From: a virus
Virus record (IMG/VR): IMGVR_UViG_3300017757_000035
Location: 1-39,473 of that record
DNA: 39,473 nt
Reading direction: 5' to 3' (one strand)
Position 1 is the first letter of the stretch, and the number at the start of each line of letters is the position of its first letter. This document shows positions 8,953-19,200 of this stretch, piece by piece. The notes beneath the pieces are model-generated. The model saw only the letters and a list, made by a program, of their open reading frames with translations, did no database searches and was not told where the DNA came from. The translations under genes and the position numbers were made by a program.

Positions 8953-10461
8953 ATGGCAATTAATCCCGGAGATAGTCTGAATAGTGTGCCTGCTCAAAGA
9001 CAGCAAGCATTACAATCAAACTATATCGATTTTACGAGTACAACTACAAGTGGTTGGGCTCAACAATACCTGCCTGACTTAATGGAAAAGGAAGCTGAAG
9101 TTTTCGGTCAACGAACGATCTCAGGTTTCTTGGAAAAAGTTGGAGCGGAAGAGGCTATGACTTCAGATCAAGTAATTTGGTCAGAACAAGGTAGACTACA
9201 CTTATCATACATATGTAAAGTGGCATCTGGTAAAATAGTAATACAAGGTGATATTGATAAAGCTAAGTTTAATGCTAGTGGTATACATACTGCTCAAACT
9301 GCTGGAATCCACCATCACGGTATTAGAGTTAATGATACAATAATTATCGCTAACGCTACTCAAGTTATTAGAGCTATGGTTACTGTTGTAGAGGCTTCCT
9401 CAGTTATTCAAGTAGTACCTTACAGTGGTACGTTAACTGACGATGCTACTACTCAAGCTAATGAATCAACAACTATATTAGTTTATGGTTCTGAGTACGG
9501 TAAAGCTACTAGATATGATGATGCTGATGGTACATTCAGTAACAACGATTCACGTGGAGCTAACGAACCTGACTTCAAAACGTTTTCTAATAAACCAATT
9601 ATCATGAAAGATTACTACGAAATATCTGGATCTGATACTGGTAGAATTGGATGGGTTGAAGTTACTGGTGAAGCTGGACAAAATGGTTACTACTGGTATC
9701 TAAAAGCTGAAGCTGATACAAGAGCTAGATTTAATGATTATTTAGAAATGGCAATGCTTGAATCAGAGAAAACAGCTTATGATGGTACTGGTACTACTGT
9801 TGACGCTCAAATAGGTCAAGAAGGTGGTGCTGTTGGAACTGAAGGTTTATTCGCTGCTATTGAAGAAAGAGGTAATGTTACTACTGGTGTATCTGGTATT
9901 AACGCTGCAACTGATTTAGCTGAGTTCGATGCTATACTAAAAGAATTTGACAAACAAGGTGCTATTGAAGAATACATGATGTTTGTTAACAGAGATGTTA
10001 GTTTAGCAATGGATGATATGTTAGCTTCAATGAATTCTTACGGAGCTGGAGGTACTTCTTATGGAGTATTCGACAACGACGAAGACATGGCGTTAAATTT
10101 AGGTTTCTCAGGATTCAGAAGAGGTTCTTATGACTTCTACAAATCTGACTTTAGATACTTGAATGACAAAGCTACAAGAGGAGGTATTAATACTGCTGCT
10201 GCGGCTGGAGCTGCAATCAGAGGTGTTATGATTCCTGCTGGTACTTCTACTGTGTACGATCAATCGTTAGGTAAAAACCTAAAACGACCATTCTTACACG
10301 TTAGATATAAAGCTTCTCCTACAGACAATAGAAAAATGAAAACTTGGACTACTGGTTCTGTTGGTGCTGCTACATCGGCGCTTGATGCAATGCAAATTCA
10401 CTTTTTATCAGAAAGATGTTTGATCACACAAGGTGCGAACAACTTTATGTTAATGAAGTAA
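8953..10461 (+). CDS. Major capsid protein
   Basis: A 502-residue protein expected to form the icosahedral shell. It follows the scaffold and is followed at once by a strong terminator, the usual setting of the most highly expressed phage gene. Motifs resembling marine podovirus capsid proteins include SGFLEKVGAEEAMTSDQVIW near the N-terminus, FSNKPIIMKDYYEISGSDTG (about residues 211-231) followed by RIGWVEVTGE, and RARFNDYLEMAMLESEKT, which looks like the long spine helix of an HK97-type fold. The N-terminus is short without an obvious delta domain, in line with a separate scaffold gene. The leader is A/T-only, ending ATATT before the ATG. Confidence 0.88.
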   Translation: MAINPGDSLNSVPAQRQQALQSNYIDFTSTTTSGWAQQYLPDLMEKEAEVFGQRTISGFLEKVGAEEAMTSDQVIWSEQGRLHLSYICKVASGKIVIQGDIDKAKFNASGIHTAQTAGIHHHGIRVNDTIIIANATQVIRAMVTVVEASSVIQVVPYSGTLTDDATTQANESTTILVYGSEYGKATRYDDADGTFSNNDSRGANEPDFKTFSNKPIIMKDYYEISGSDTGRIGWVEVTGEAGQNGYYWYLKAEADTRARFNDYLEMAMLESEKTAYDGTGTTVDAQIGQEGGAVGTEGLFAAIEERGNVTTGVSGINAATDLAEFDAILKEFDKQGAIEEYMMFVNRDVSLAMDDMLASMNSYGAGGTSYGVFDNDEDMALNLGFSGFRRGSYDFYKSDFRYLNDKATRGGINTAAAAGAAIRGVMIPAGTSTVYDQSLGKNLKRPFLHVRYKASPTDNRKMKTWTTGSVGAATSALDAMQIHFLSERCLITQGANNFMLMK

Positions 10462-10475
10462 GATGCTTTTTACTT

Positions 10476-10508
10476 ATAAGGGCGGTCTAGTATCGCCCTT
10501 ATATTTTT
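10476..10508 (+). terminator. Intrinsic terminator after the major capsid gene
   Basis: A perfect 9-bp inverted repeat, ATAAGGGCG (10476-10484) and CGCCCTTAT (10494-10502), with a 9-base loop, is followed by A and five T (10504-10508). It begins 15 bases after the capsid stop. It should end, or partly end, transcripts at the capsid gene and protect their 3' ends, giving extra capsid mRNA relative to the tail genes. Confidence 0.88.
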
Positions 10509-10531
10509 ACTAATTTTTATTATATTATATT
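10509..10531 (+). promoter_or_regulatory. A/T-only leader without Shine-Dalgarno
   Basis: Apart from one C, the 23 bases between the terminator and the ATG at 10532 consist only of A and T and end TATATTATATT. No purine-rich Shine-Dalgarno is present. The same kind of leader precedes many genes here, which suggests translation initiation by an unstructured A/U-rich 5' region as in Bacteroidota. Whether the stretch also contains a promoter cannot be told; TATATT-like boxes are unavoidable in such composition. Confidence 0.35.
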
Positions 10532-11341
10532 ATGGCAAAGAAAAAAGAAACAAAAGAAACGGTTATATTAGAAGAACCGAAAAAAATAATACCTAAAGTT
10601 AAGGTTGAACCTAAAAAACCTAGTTGGGAAATCAAAGATAGAGTATACTATTTAAAAGGTAGAAAGAAACCTTTAACATACTCTGTGCGATCATCTAACG
10701 TATATTGGTTTGATGAAGAAAAGGGATATGAAAGAGAGTTAAAATACTGTCAAAATCAAAAAACTCCTTTCGTTGATGAAATGAAAGGTGATCAAAGATT
10801 AGAGCATATCGTTTTTCAAAATGGTACTTTATATGTTCCTAAGTCGAAAACAACATTACAGAAATTACTTTCACTGTATCACCCCCATAGAGATAGTTTG
10901 TACTATGAGTACAAACCAGTGGAGATAGCTCAAAATCAATTAGATTGGTTAGAGTTTGAAGTTGAAGCTCTAAAGATAGCTAAAGAAATGGATGTTGATA
11001 TGGCAGAGGCTGTGTTGCGAGCAGAAAAGGGATCTGAGGTATCTAACTTAAGTTCTAAGGAACTTAAAAGAGATTTACTATTATTTGCTAGGGATAATCC
11101 TAAGTTATTCTTAGAATTAACTGTAGACGATAATGTTATGCTTAGAAACTTTGGTATAAAAGCTGCTGAGGCTAATATCATTAGACTATCTAGCGATCAA
11201 AGATATTTTATATGGACATCTAATGACAGGAAGTTAATGACAGTTCCATTTGACGAACACCCATATTCAGCGCTTGCTGCCTGGTTTAAAACAGATGAAG
11301 GTATGGACGTTTATAAAAATATTGAAAAAAGAATGAATTAA
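10532..11341 (+). CDS. Hypothetical protein isolated between two terminators (269 aa)
   Basis: A 269-residue soluble protein of unrecognised family. Residues 1-35 are Lys/Glu/Pro-rich and probably disordered; 36-130 appear beta-rich with many aromatics (KDRVYYLKGRKKPLTYSVRS, SNVYWFDEEKGYERELKYCQ); 140-200 are acidic helices; and the end is mixed (RYFIWTSNDRKLMTVPFDEH). It sits between the capsid-gene terminator and another terminator just after its stop, so it is probably expressed separately from the tail genes. Position suggests a capsid-associated or head-completion role, which is inference from gene order only. Confidence 0.7.
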   Translation: MAKKKETKETVILEEPKKIIPKVKVEPKKPSWEIKDRVYYLKGRKKPLTYSVRSSNVYWFDEEKGYERELKYCQNQKTPFVDEMKGDQRLEHIVFQNGTLYVPKSKTTLQKLLSLYHPHRDSLYYEYKPVEIAQNQLDWLEFEVEALKIAKEMDVDMAEAVLRAEKGSEVSNLSSKELKRDLLLFARDNPKLFLELTVDDNVMLRNFGIKAAEANIIRLSSDQRYFIWTSNDRKLMTVPFDEHPYSALAAWFKTDEGMDVYKNIEKRMN

Positions 11342-11361
11342 CCTTCTTTTAACTAACGAAG

Positions 11362-11390
11362 ATAGCCACCCGAAAGGAGTGGCTATTTTT
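11362..11390 (+). terminator. Intrinsic terminator after the 269-residue gene
   Basis: The inverted repeat ATAGCCAC (11362-11369) and GTGGCTAT (11379-11386) is extended inside by CC-GAAA-GG, a stable GNRA tetraloop, with one bulged A at 11378; it is followed by T's to 11390. It starts 21 bases after the gene's stop. With the terminator at 10476-10508 it makes the gene in between a separately bounded unit. Confidence 0.88.
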
Positions 11391-11402
11391 ATTTAGATGC
11401 TA

Positions 11403-11450
11403 ACCTTTCTCGTTATTATGTAACTATAATATAGTAAAATATATTATAAT
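11403..11450 (+). promoter_or_regulatory. Possible promoter region upstream of the tail gene block
   Basis: Directly after a terminator, this 48-base A/T-rich stretch would have to contain a promoter if the tail genes are not transcribed by read-through. TATAAT occurs at 11425-11430 and again at 11445-11450. No convincing -35 box lies 16-18 bases upstream of either, and no clear Bacteroidota TAnnTTTG element is seen. The call rests mostly on position. Confidence 0.3.
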
Positions 11451-11618
11451 ATGGAAAAGTCAAAAGGTTTAGGAGATACAGTGGAAAAAATTACAACAGC
11501 CACTGGTTTAAAATCATTAATGGAAATATCAATGGGTGCTGTAGGTTTAAAAAAAGACTGTGGTTGTAACAAGCGTAAAGATTGGTTAAACAAGCAATTC
11601 CCATATAAAAACAAATAA
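11451..11618 (+). CDS. Mini-protein with a CGC motif (55 aa)
   Basis: An open frame of 55 codons starts at ATG 11451 after the A/T-rich leader and stops at 11616-11618, two bases before the next ATG. The protein has a short helical N-terminus (KGLGDTVEKITTATGLKSLM) and a C-terminal block DCGCNKRKDWLNKQFPYKNK. The C-G-C plus basic helix ending in FPYK looks conserved-protein-like and I have seen similar short proteins in phages of this kind, without known function. Perfect fit in the gap, codon use like its neighbours and tight spacing support it as a real gene. Confidence 0.6.
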   Translation: MEKSKGLGDTVEKITTATGLKSLMEISMGAVGLKKDCGCNKRKDWLNKQFPYKNK

Positions 11619-11620
11619 TA

Positions 11621-12346
11621 ATGGTAAGCGTAGATTCAGTATATCAAAAGGTGTTAGCTCTAACTAGTAAAGAGCAAAGAGGGTATATAACTCCTCAAGA
11701 GTTCAACTTGATGGCAGATAGAGCTCAAAAAGAAATATTTGATGGTTACTTTCACAACTTTAAAACAGCTGAAATGAAACCAAAAACTTATGTGCAAGCT
11801 GGTGATGAATTAGAGTTGTTACAGGAGAAACTAAGTATATTCAAAAGAATAACAAGTGCAACAATAGTTCCAGCTGTTACCGGAACGCTATCCATGAATC
11901 CATCTAGCTTACCTCAAGATATGTATAGAGTACATAAGATTATAGATAAATCTAATTTAGCTGAAGTACAAGAGATGTCAACTGATGAGATATTTAGTAT
12001 ATTAAATCACCCATTAACAAAACCAACGATTAATAGAAGAGTGTGGAATAGACATCGCGATAATACGTGGATGTTTTATCCGGATCACGCTGATTCTCAA
12101 TTGCAATTAGTTATAGACATATTCTATTATAGAGAACCCTTAAAACCTAAGTGGGGTTATATTATAGCAAGCGGAACAGCTTTATATAACTCTACCACTA
12201 GTACTAATTTTGAATTACATGCAGCGGAAGAAGAAGTTTTGGTAGCTAAGGTTCTCCAGTTGTGTGGTGTGATTATTAATAAACCAGAGGTAGTTCAAGC
12301 TGGTGGAGGAATGGAAGCTGCAACTAATCAAACTCAAAACGATTAA
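11621..12346 (+). CDS. Probable head-tail connector / ring protein
   Basis: A 241-residue protein, the first sizeable gene after the capsid unit. The N-terminus has the block ITPQEFNLMADRAQKEIFDG then YFHNF, a helix pattern common in connector-type proteins of Bacteroidota podoviruses as I recall them; the middle is beta-rich (ATIVPAVTGTLSMNPSSLPQ, DMYRVHKI) and the end returns to helix (AAEEEVLVAKVLQLCGVIIN). Position between capsid and the tail-tube-like protein suits an adaptor ring that joins the portal to the tail. Family resemblance is moderate; the exact ring it forms is inference. Confidence 0.5.
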   Translation: MVSVDSVYQKVLALTSKEQRGYITPQEFNLMADRAQKEIFDGYFHNFKTAEMKPKTYVQAGDELELLQEKLSIFKRITSATIVPAVTGTLSMNPSSLPQDMYRVHKIIDKSNLAEVQEMSTDEIFSILNHPLTKPTINRRVWNRHRDNTWMFYPDHADSQLQLVIDIFYYREPLKPKWGYIIASGTALYNSTTSTNFELHAAEEEVLVAKVLQLCGVIINKPEVVQAGGGMEAATNQTQND

Positions 12347-12348
12347 AT

Positions 12349-13215
12349 ATGGGATTACTAGATAACCAAACACATCAAGATTATTATAATGGAAGCGATT
12401 TTGGTAACTACCAATTTGTAACATTAGATAGTATTATAAATGCTTTTTCAACTATATACATAGGTGAAGGAAAGATACTAACAAAGGTTAATAGAACTGA
12501 TATACAGTTTTTTGCAATGAGAGCGATGCAAGAATTATCATACGATGTATTTAGATCGATCAAAGCTCAAGAAATACAAGTTCCTAATACTTTAAAGATA
12601 TCACTACCTCATGATTATGTTAATTACGTTAAATTAGTTAAAGTTGGTAATAGTGGTGTTGAAGAAAATATATACCCAACAGGAAAAACTTCCAACCCAT
12701 TTAGTGTTAGCCAAAATGCAAATGGAGATTACTTGTATGATAGTGATGGTAGTTTAACTGATGGTGGTGACAGTGATCTATTGTCAAGTTTTAACAACCA
12801 AGAATCTAATACTAATAGTAGTGACGGAGATGATGTACAAGTTGATTATAGAGGTAGAAGATATGGTTTAGATCCTCAATTTGCTCATCAACATGGTTCT
12901 TTCTTTATAGATAATCAGAGGGGTTTCATACACTTTAGCTCTGATCTATCTGGTTCTGGTATTATTTTAAAATACATCAGCGATGGACTAGGTACAGATG
13001 AAGAGATGGTTGTACATAAATTTTGTGAGGAAGCAGTTTATAAATGGATAGCATACGGCTTGTTGGGTTGTAGAACTGGTATTCCAGATGGAGTACTAAT
13101 GAGATTTAGAGCTGAAAAAATAGCTGAAACAAGAAAAGCAAAAATTAGACTATCTAATATTAAAATGGAAGAATTCACTCAAATCTTAAAAGGAATGAGT
13201 AAACAAATAAAATAA
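12349..13215 (+). CDS. Putative tail tubular protein A-like / adaptor protein
   Basis: A 288-residue protein with an N-terminal segment FVTLDSIINAFSTIYIGEGK, a helix RTDIQFFAMRAMQELSYDVF and LPHDYVNYVKLVKV, then a Ser/Asp-rich loop (about residues 110-165) and a helical C-terminal domain (EEMVVHKFCEEAVYKWIAYG; RFRAEKIAETRKAKIRLSNI). This layout, a helical bundle with a beta insertion and a following very large hub-like gene, is like T7 gp11-type tail tubular proteins and P22 gp4-like adaptors. It starts 2 bases after the previous stop. The call depends on gene order and layout, not on a decisive motif. Confidence 0.45.
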   Translation: MGLLDNQTHQDYYNGSDFGNYQFVTLDSIINAFSTIYIGEGKILTKVNRTDIQFFAMRAMQELSYDVFRSIKAQEIQVPNTLKISLPHDYVNYVKLVKVGNSGVEENIYPTGKTSNPFSVSQNANGDYLYDSDGSLTDGGDSDLLSSFNNQESNTNSSDGDDVQVDYRGRRYGLDPQFAHQHGSFFIDNQRGFIHFSSDLSGSGIILKYISDGLGTDEEMVVHKFCEEAVYKWIAYGLLGCRTGIPDGVLMRFRAEKIAETRKAKIRLSNIKMEEFTQILKGMSKQIK

Positions 13216-13219
13216 TATT

Positions 13220-16200
13220 ATGCCGCAGATTAAAAAAGATTTTTCGGGTGGAAAAATGAATAAAGATCTCGATGAGAGAATTCTACCTGACGGTCAGTAC
13301 AGAGACGCAATGAATATACAGGTCAGAACCACTGGTTCTGATAGTTCATCATCGGCTACTGATGGTGGGACTGGTAATGCGGGTGCTGTTCAAAACATAA
13401 AGGGTAATGTTAAAATAGTTAATAGTGATAAAATTCACTATGAAAAAGATTATGGTGGAGATTTTAATGTTCAAAGTAGATTTGTGGGGCAATGTGTTAA
13501 TGAGAAAGATAATAGTATATATCATTTTATAGCGTCACCAGATATGCAAACTGTGGTTTCACAACTACAAGATTACGCGGCAGCAACACTAATGGGTGTT
13601 TTAAGTGACCCACTGCTAGCCACAAAAATATTTGTAGACACTATAGTTGAGTATAAAACCGAACATATAACTCAAGCTCAAATTGAGGTTTCAGAATCCA
13701 TAACTCCAGTGGTTGTGGATTATTATGGTGCAATACTACCTAAAACAGATCTTGTGGCAGCTAATTCCCTGCCAAGTCCTCAGGGTTGGGTATCTGCAAC
13801 GTTTAGCTCAGGAATGGGTAAGTATTTTAAACCAGGAATGATATTTAATGCTTACAACATTAGTAGTCAAGTAATAATAAGTAATGCAGATGGATCAGGT
13901 GCTCCAGAAGTTTATGCGGTTGATGGAGATAAAGTTACTTTTCATAACGAGATAAATAGTTTAAACTGGAATGACGTTAGGTATGTAACTCTGCGTGCAC
14001 CTAGGGTTTTAAACTTCCCTAGCTCCACGGGCGATATATCAAAAACCATAACAGGTATAAATATTGTTGATGATCTACTATTCTGGACAGACAATCAAAA
14101 TCCAACCGCTATCGACCCGTATATCGGAGAACCTAAAAAAATAAATATAACAAGATGTAAGGCTGGATCAGAAGCTAACATAGGTGCATCAAAGTGGATA
14201 AAGCACACTCAGATTAAATTAAAAGATCCAAACGATAGTAGTTTATTAATAGACTACGTTGATCCATCAACAACATCAATAGGTGTTCCCGAGCAACCAC
14301 TGTCTCCATCTGTCGACAATAACATGAAACCAGAACACGTAACAGTTATTAGAAAAGCACCCACGATGGCGCCAACTGTTCATATGAAGGTTAGCGATAG
14401 AGAGGGTACAACAGTGGTTAATACTTTTACTGCTGATTTTGGCTCATGGAATAATCCTGGTCAAGAAGAGTTAGCTAATATAGCTTTAGGTTCTGTTTTA
14501 ACTATACCTTTTACGGCTGATCTAGCTGGAACTGGTGATAATGATCCAGAATTATTTAATCTTGTTGATTATCAAGTTAATGATATAATAACATTTACCG
14601 AACAAACTTGGGATTCTAGTAACAGTTGGATAACAGCTGTTATAGATGATATTAACTGGACAGACGACGACCCAAACACTACAGCTGTCGAAGAAAGTGG
14701 CTACAAAGTTTTAACTATACGTTTATTGACCATAAATCAAGAGTTGACTCCTATAGATATAGATGAGGCTACAGGTGAGCCAACTATCGATGGACAAGGA
14801 GATTGGACTATAACACTAGAGGAAAGAGACCCTTTATTTGAATTGAAGTTTGGTAGGTTTAGTACTAGATATAGATATGTTGATGGTGAGTATTCTAATT
14901 TTGGACCTTGGTCTGAAATAGCTTTTTTACCAGGTCCTTTTCTTTTTGATCATAAAAATGGTTATAATAAAGGTATGTCCAACACTGTTAGGAGCTTAAC
15001 AATAGAAGACTTTATACCGCACCAAAGAATTAGAAGTTCTGACATGGTGGCGGTTGACCTGTTGTATAAAAACACCGAATCCCCCAACGTATATATAGTT
15101 AAAACAATAACAAAAGGTAGAGATCCAGAATGGGATCGCTATGTTATAAACAACGAGTTAGACGACACAAAAACTAGTTTTGGTCGAATGAATATAACAT
15201 CAGAGATGATATATAAAACAGTAGCTAACAATCAAAACTTGAGAGCTTGGGATAATGTACCTAGATCAGCACTAGCACAAGAAATTGCTGCTAATAGACT
15301 TGTTTACAGTAACTATGTACAAGGTTATGAAATAATAAACAAACCTGGACTAATACAAAATTTAAAAAACTACACAACTCCAACTTCTAGCAAACCGTTA
15401 AAGTCTATGAAGACCATAAGGGATTATCAAGTTGGTATAGTTTATGGTGATAAGTACGGTAGAGAGACACCTGTTTTTTCACCAGGTTACTTAAACGAAA
15501 TATATCCAGGTTCAGACAGATGGGAACACATACCTAATAGCTTTAGAGTTCCTAAAACCTTTTCCGCAATGTCAAACACTGTTGAATTAAAACAGTTGTG
15601 GGGAGAGACTAATGAGGGTATACCGGATGATTGGATTAGTTACGTTAAATACTATATAAAAGAAACATCTAATGAGTATTACAATGTTGTAATGGATAGA
15701 TGGTACGACGCTGAAGATGGTAACGTTTGGATATCTTTTGCTTCAGCTGATAGAAATAAAATAGATGAAGATACTTATTTAATACTAAAAAATAAACATG
15801 GTCAAGATGAGGCTGTTACTGAAAAAGCTAGATATAAAGTTATAGCAATAGAAAACGAAGCTCCTGATTTTATTAAAAGAAAGAGTAAAAGTATGGGTAC
15901 TATCGATCTAGGGACAATGTCTGCCACTAACTCGGGTTCAGGTCCACTAGACTTTCCACAATGGGAACATGCTCAAGATATGTTTGGTGATTCGATGAAC
16001 CCAATAGGTACTTCCCCTATAGAATTAATGAGTGCAACAGAAATGAGAGTTGCTCCATTTGCTTGGAATGGATTTTTAGATTCATACAGTATGGTTGGTA
16101 ATGATTCTGAGCTAGAGTTTAGATGGAAAGCTACTAGTGGTAGTCAGATGGTTGCTGGTAACACGTGGAGAACATTAACATATTTTAACGTAATAGAATG

Positions 16201-19200
16201 TGATGATGATGATGCTGATTGCGAAGATGATGGACTAGCTGGAATAAGATGGGATAAACCATTTGAAGATAGTGCTGATATGTTTGATCTATTAGTTAAC
16301 GCTGTTGGTACGAACCCACTGCCAGATATAACCTACATGATAGAGTTTAGAGAAATGGCTGTTAGTAACAAACCAGAGTTTGACGGTAAGTTCTTTGTTA
16401 AGTTAGAAAAAGACGACATGCTTATGACTACTGTTCTAAATTTAACTGGTATACAAACAGAATACAATATAGCAGATTCTTTTGCTGTTGCTTATGTTGA
16501 CAACGCAGAGTATAATCCATCTGATATGGAATCTCAATACGCTGGTGTAGGTTCTGACCCTAGTAATCCAACGGTTGATCCTATGCCTAGAAGAAATTAT
16601 AAATGGATGAATCAAGCCGGTGTAGCTGGAAGTACTACAAATCCGCTTAACTTTGGAGATGGTGATGATGATATAGAAGCTTTATATGGGTTTGAAGAAG
16701 AATTTACGTGGTCAGATGGTTCAACGGAGTTTATACCAACAAATGTTGACAACTCTAATGGTGGAGGGGGTACAAATATAGGTGAACAAAATATAACTAA
16801 TACACAAGCTGGCGGACTTGTTGGTGAAAACGCGGCAGTTAATAGTATGTTTCCTGGATCAAACAGTAGTACTAGATGTGGTAATTCTTCATCAAAGGGT
16901 TGCCATCCTTATGATGCTGAGTTTATGGCACTTGGTTGTTGGTCTACCGAGGGTCCTCCTACTTCTGGTTATGGAGAAGATGATATGGGTTCTTTAATTT
17001 ATAATAGAACAGTCGAAACACATAGGTGGTGGGAGTGGTTTATGAGATTCGCACAATCAAACAGTGGTAGTCAAGGTGGAACAGGTACTAAGATTTGGAT
17101 TGATGGAATGAGGAGTAGAAACACACAACTCAATAACGATGGATCAAGCATATCTTATTGGAAACCTACTGGATTCGACCCTGGTGTTATAAGTAGTACT
17201 GGTAGTGATGGTAATATTTTCAACCCCACTGGCTCCCAGCTTGGAAGATTATGTTTTGCTATGCAGGGTACGGATTGGCCTGGGGAGGTTGAGTCTGATG
17301 AGTATAGATTTAAACAAGCTATGACCTCTTATGGAACTTTGTTTAAGTTTTTAAAAGATCCGACAAACACTATATACATGATAATTGGTAAAGCAACTAA
17401 TGATGGGTTGATGCCTTATAATAGTAGAAATCACGGTCAATTAGGTTGGGCAGTAGGGGGTGGCACAATATCATCAGCAACCCCAGGTGGTGGTTTGGTT
17501 GCGTCGTTCATGAATATAAACCCTATCCATGCTAATGGTTATGAAACGCCATCTTCAGCCACAGGTGAGAGTTGGGAAGATGGTATAAATAGTTTTATTA
17601 CAATAGGTAATGGTTGTAGTGCTTGCAATTTCATGATGGGTGTAAATAACGTTCTTGGATCAGCTAATCCTCTTGGAGACGAAGGTTCTTGTCATAGAGT
17701 TGGCTATAGAGTTGAGTTTAGAAGATTTGATACGCAAGGAGGTGGATTAGCTAATTCAGATACTGGAACAGGTGATTTAGGTGTTGACACTACAATATGG
17801 GATCCAAGAGGTCTTGTTTGTCATGATGGTAGAGAAGCTATGAGAATAGCTATATTATCAGAGGCTACATCTGGAGGTGAGGTTGTTATACCAACAAGAG
17901 ATCCAGCGATATGGGAAACTGAACCAAAAGAAGACGTTGGTTTAGATATCTACTACGAAGCTTCAAATGCTATTCCAAATAAACTAACTAGTGAGAACAC
18001 GGCTAATTTTGCTCCTTATAACTCTAGGGTTAGACTTAGAAGATTTGAAAACGGGGGTTATAATTACAGTTACGACCAAACATCAGCAGGTACAATAACT
18101 AATGGGCTACCTCAACTTGTTGTTGGAGAAAGTGATGCTACGCCTGACGCTAAAGGATTATACGTAAAATACCTTGGCTACACTAAAACTAACTCTATTG
18201 TTGGATTAGGGGCTACCCAGTTAATACCACCAAACTTAACAAATCTTGAAGACGTTACCGATGGTTTTCTTCAATTTGGTACGTATGACGGTGGCTTTGA
18301 TGTTCCGTATGGTCTCATAAGTTTAGAAGAAGATACGTTTTTCACGTTTACACATCCCGACGGAACGGTTACTATGGCTAAGATTGTTTCTCACATGCAG
18401 CCTATGAACAAGGATGGGGAAGATTTAGTTTGGAATCAAGCTGCCGATTTAGGTCAAGGCGCTTGGATGGATGGAAACTTTGTTGGGTTAACTCAAACAA
18501 AAGAAGCTTTATTTAGAGAAACTGATACACAAACTGGGTTCTTTAAAATAGACTCAGATGTTTGGAAATATCCAGTTGAATTAAGCTGGCATAATTGTTG
18601 GTCTTACGGAAACGGGGTTGAGTCAGATAGAATAAGAGATGACTTCAATGCTAATCAAGTAGATAACGGAGTAAAGGTTTCATCTGTACTATTAGACTAC
18701 GGTAGAGAAAGAAGAGGTAGTGGTATGATATACTCGGGTATATACAATTCAACATCAGGCACAAATAAACTTAATGAGTTTAACATGGCTGAAAAAATAA
18801 CCAAAGATATTAATCCATCTTACGGTAGTATACAAGCTTTAAAAACTAGAGATACTGATATGGTTGTTTTAACTGAAGATAAAGTTTTAAAAGTCACAAC
18901 AAATAAAGACGCGCTGTACAACGCTGATGGAAACCCTCAGTTATTAGCTTCTAATAGAGTTCTTGGTACAGCTGTGCCGTTTGCTGGTGACTATGGTATT
19001 TCTAAAAATCCAGAATCTTTATCTTGGGATCAATATAGATTATACTTCACTGACATGCAGAGAGGTGCCGTAATGAGACTATCAAGGGATGGTTTGACAC
19101 CAATATCAAATGTTGGTATGAAATCTTGGTTTAGAGATCAATTACCTAAAACAAATAAATTACTAGGTACTTTTGATGTTGTTAACGGTGAGTATAATTT

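Noticed and set aside
11421-11450. TATAAT boxes at 11425-11430 and 11445-11450 as definite sigma-70 -10 promoters
   Set aside because: In sequence with almost only A and T such boxes are expected by chance, and no -35 element at proper distance was found; kept only as a low-confidence region.
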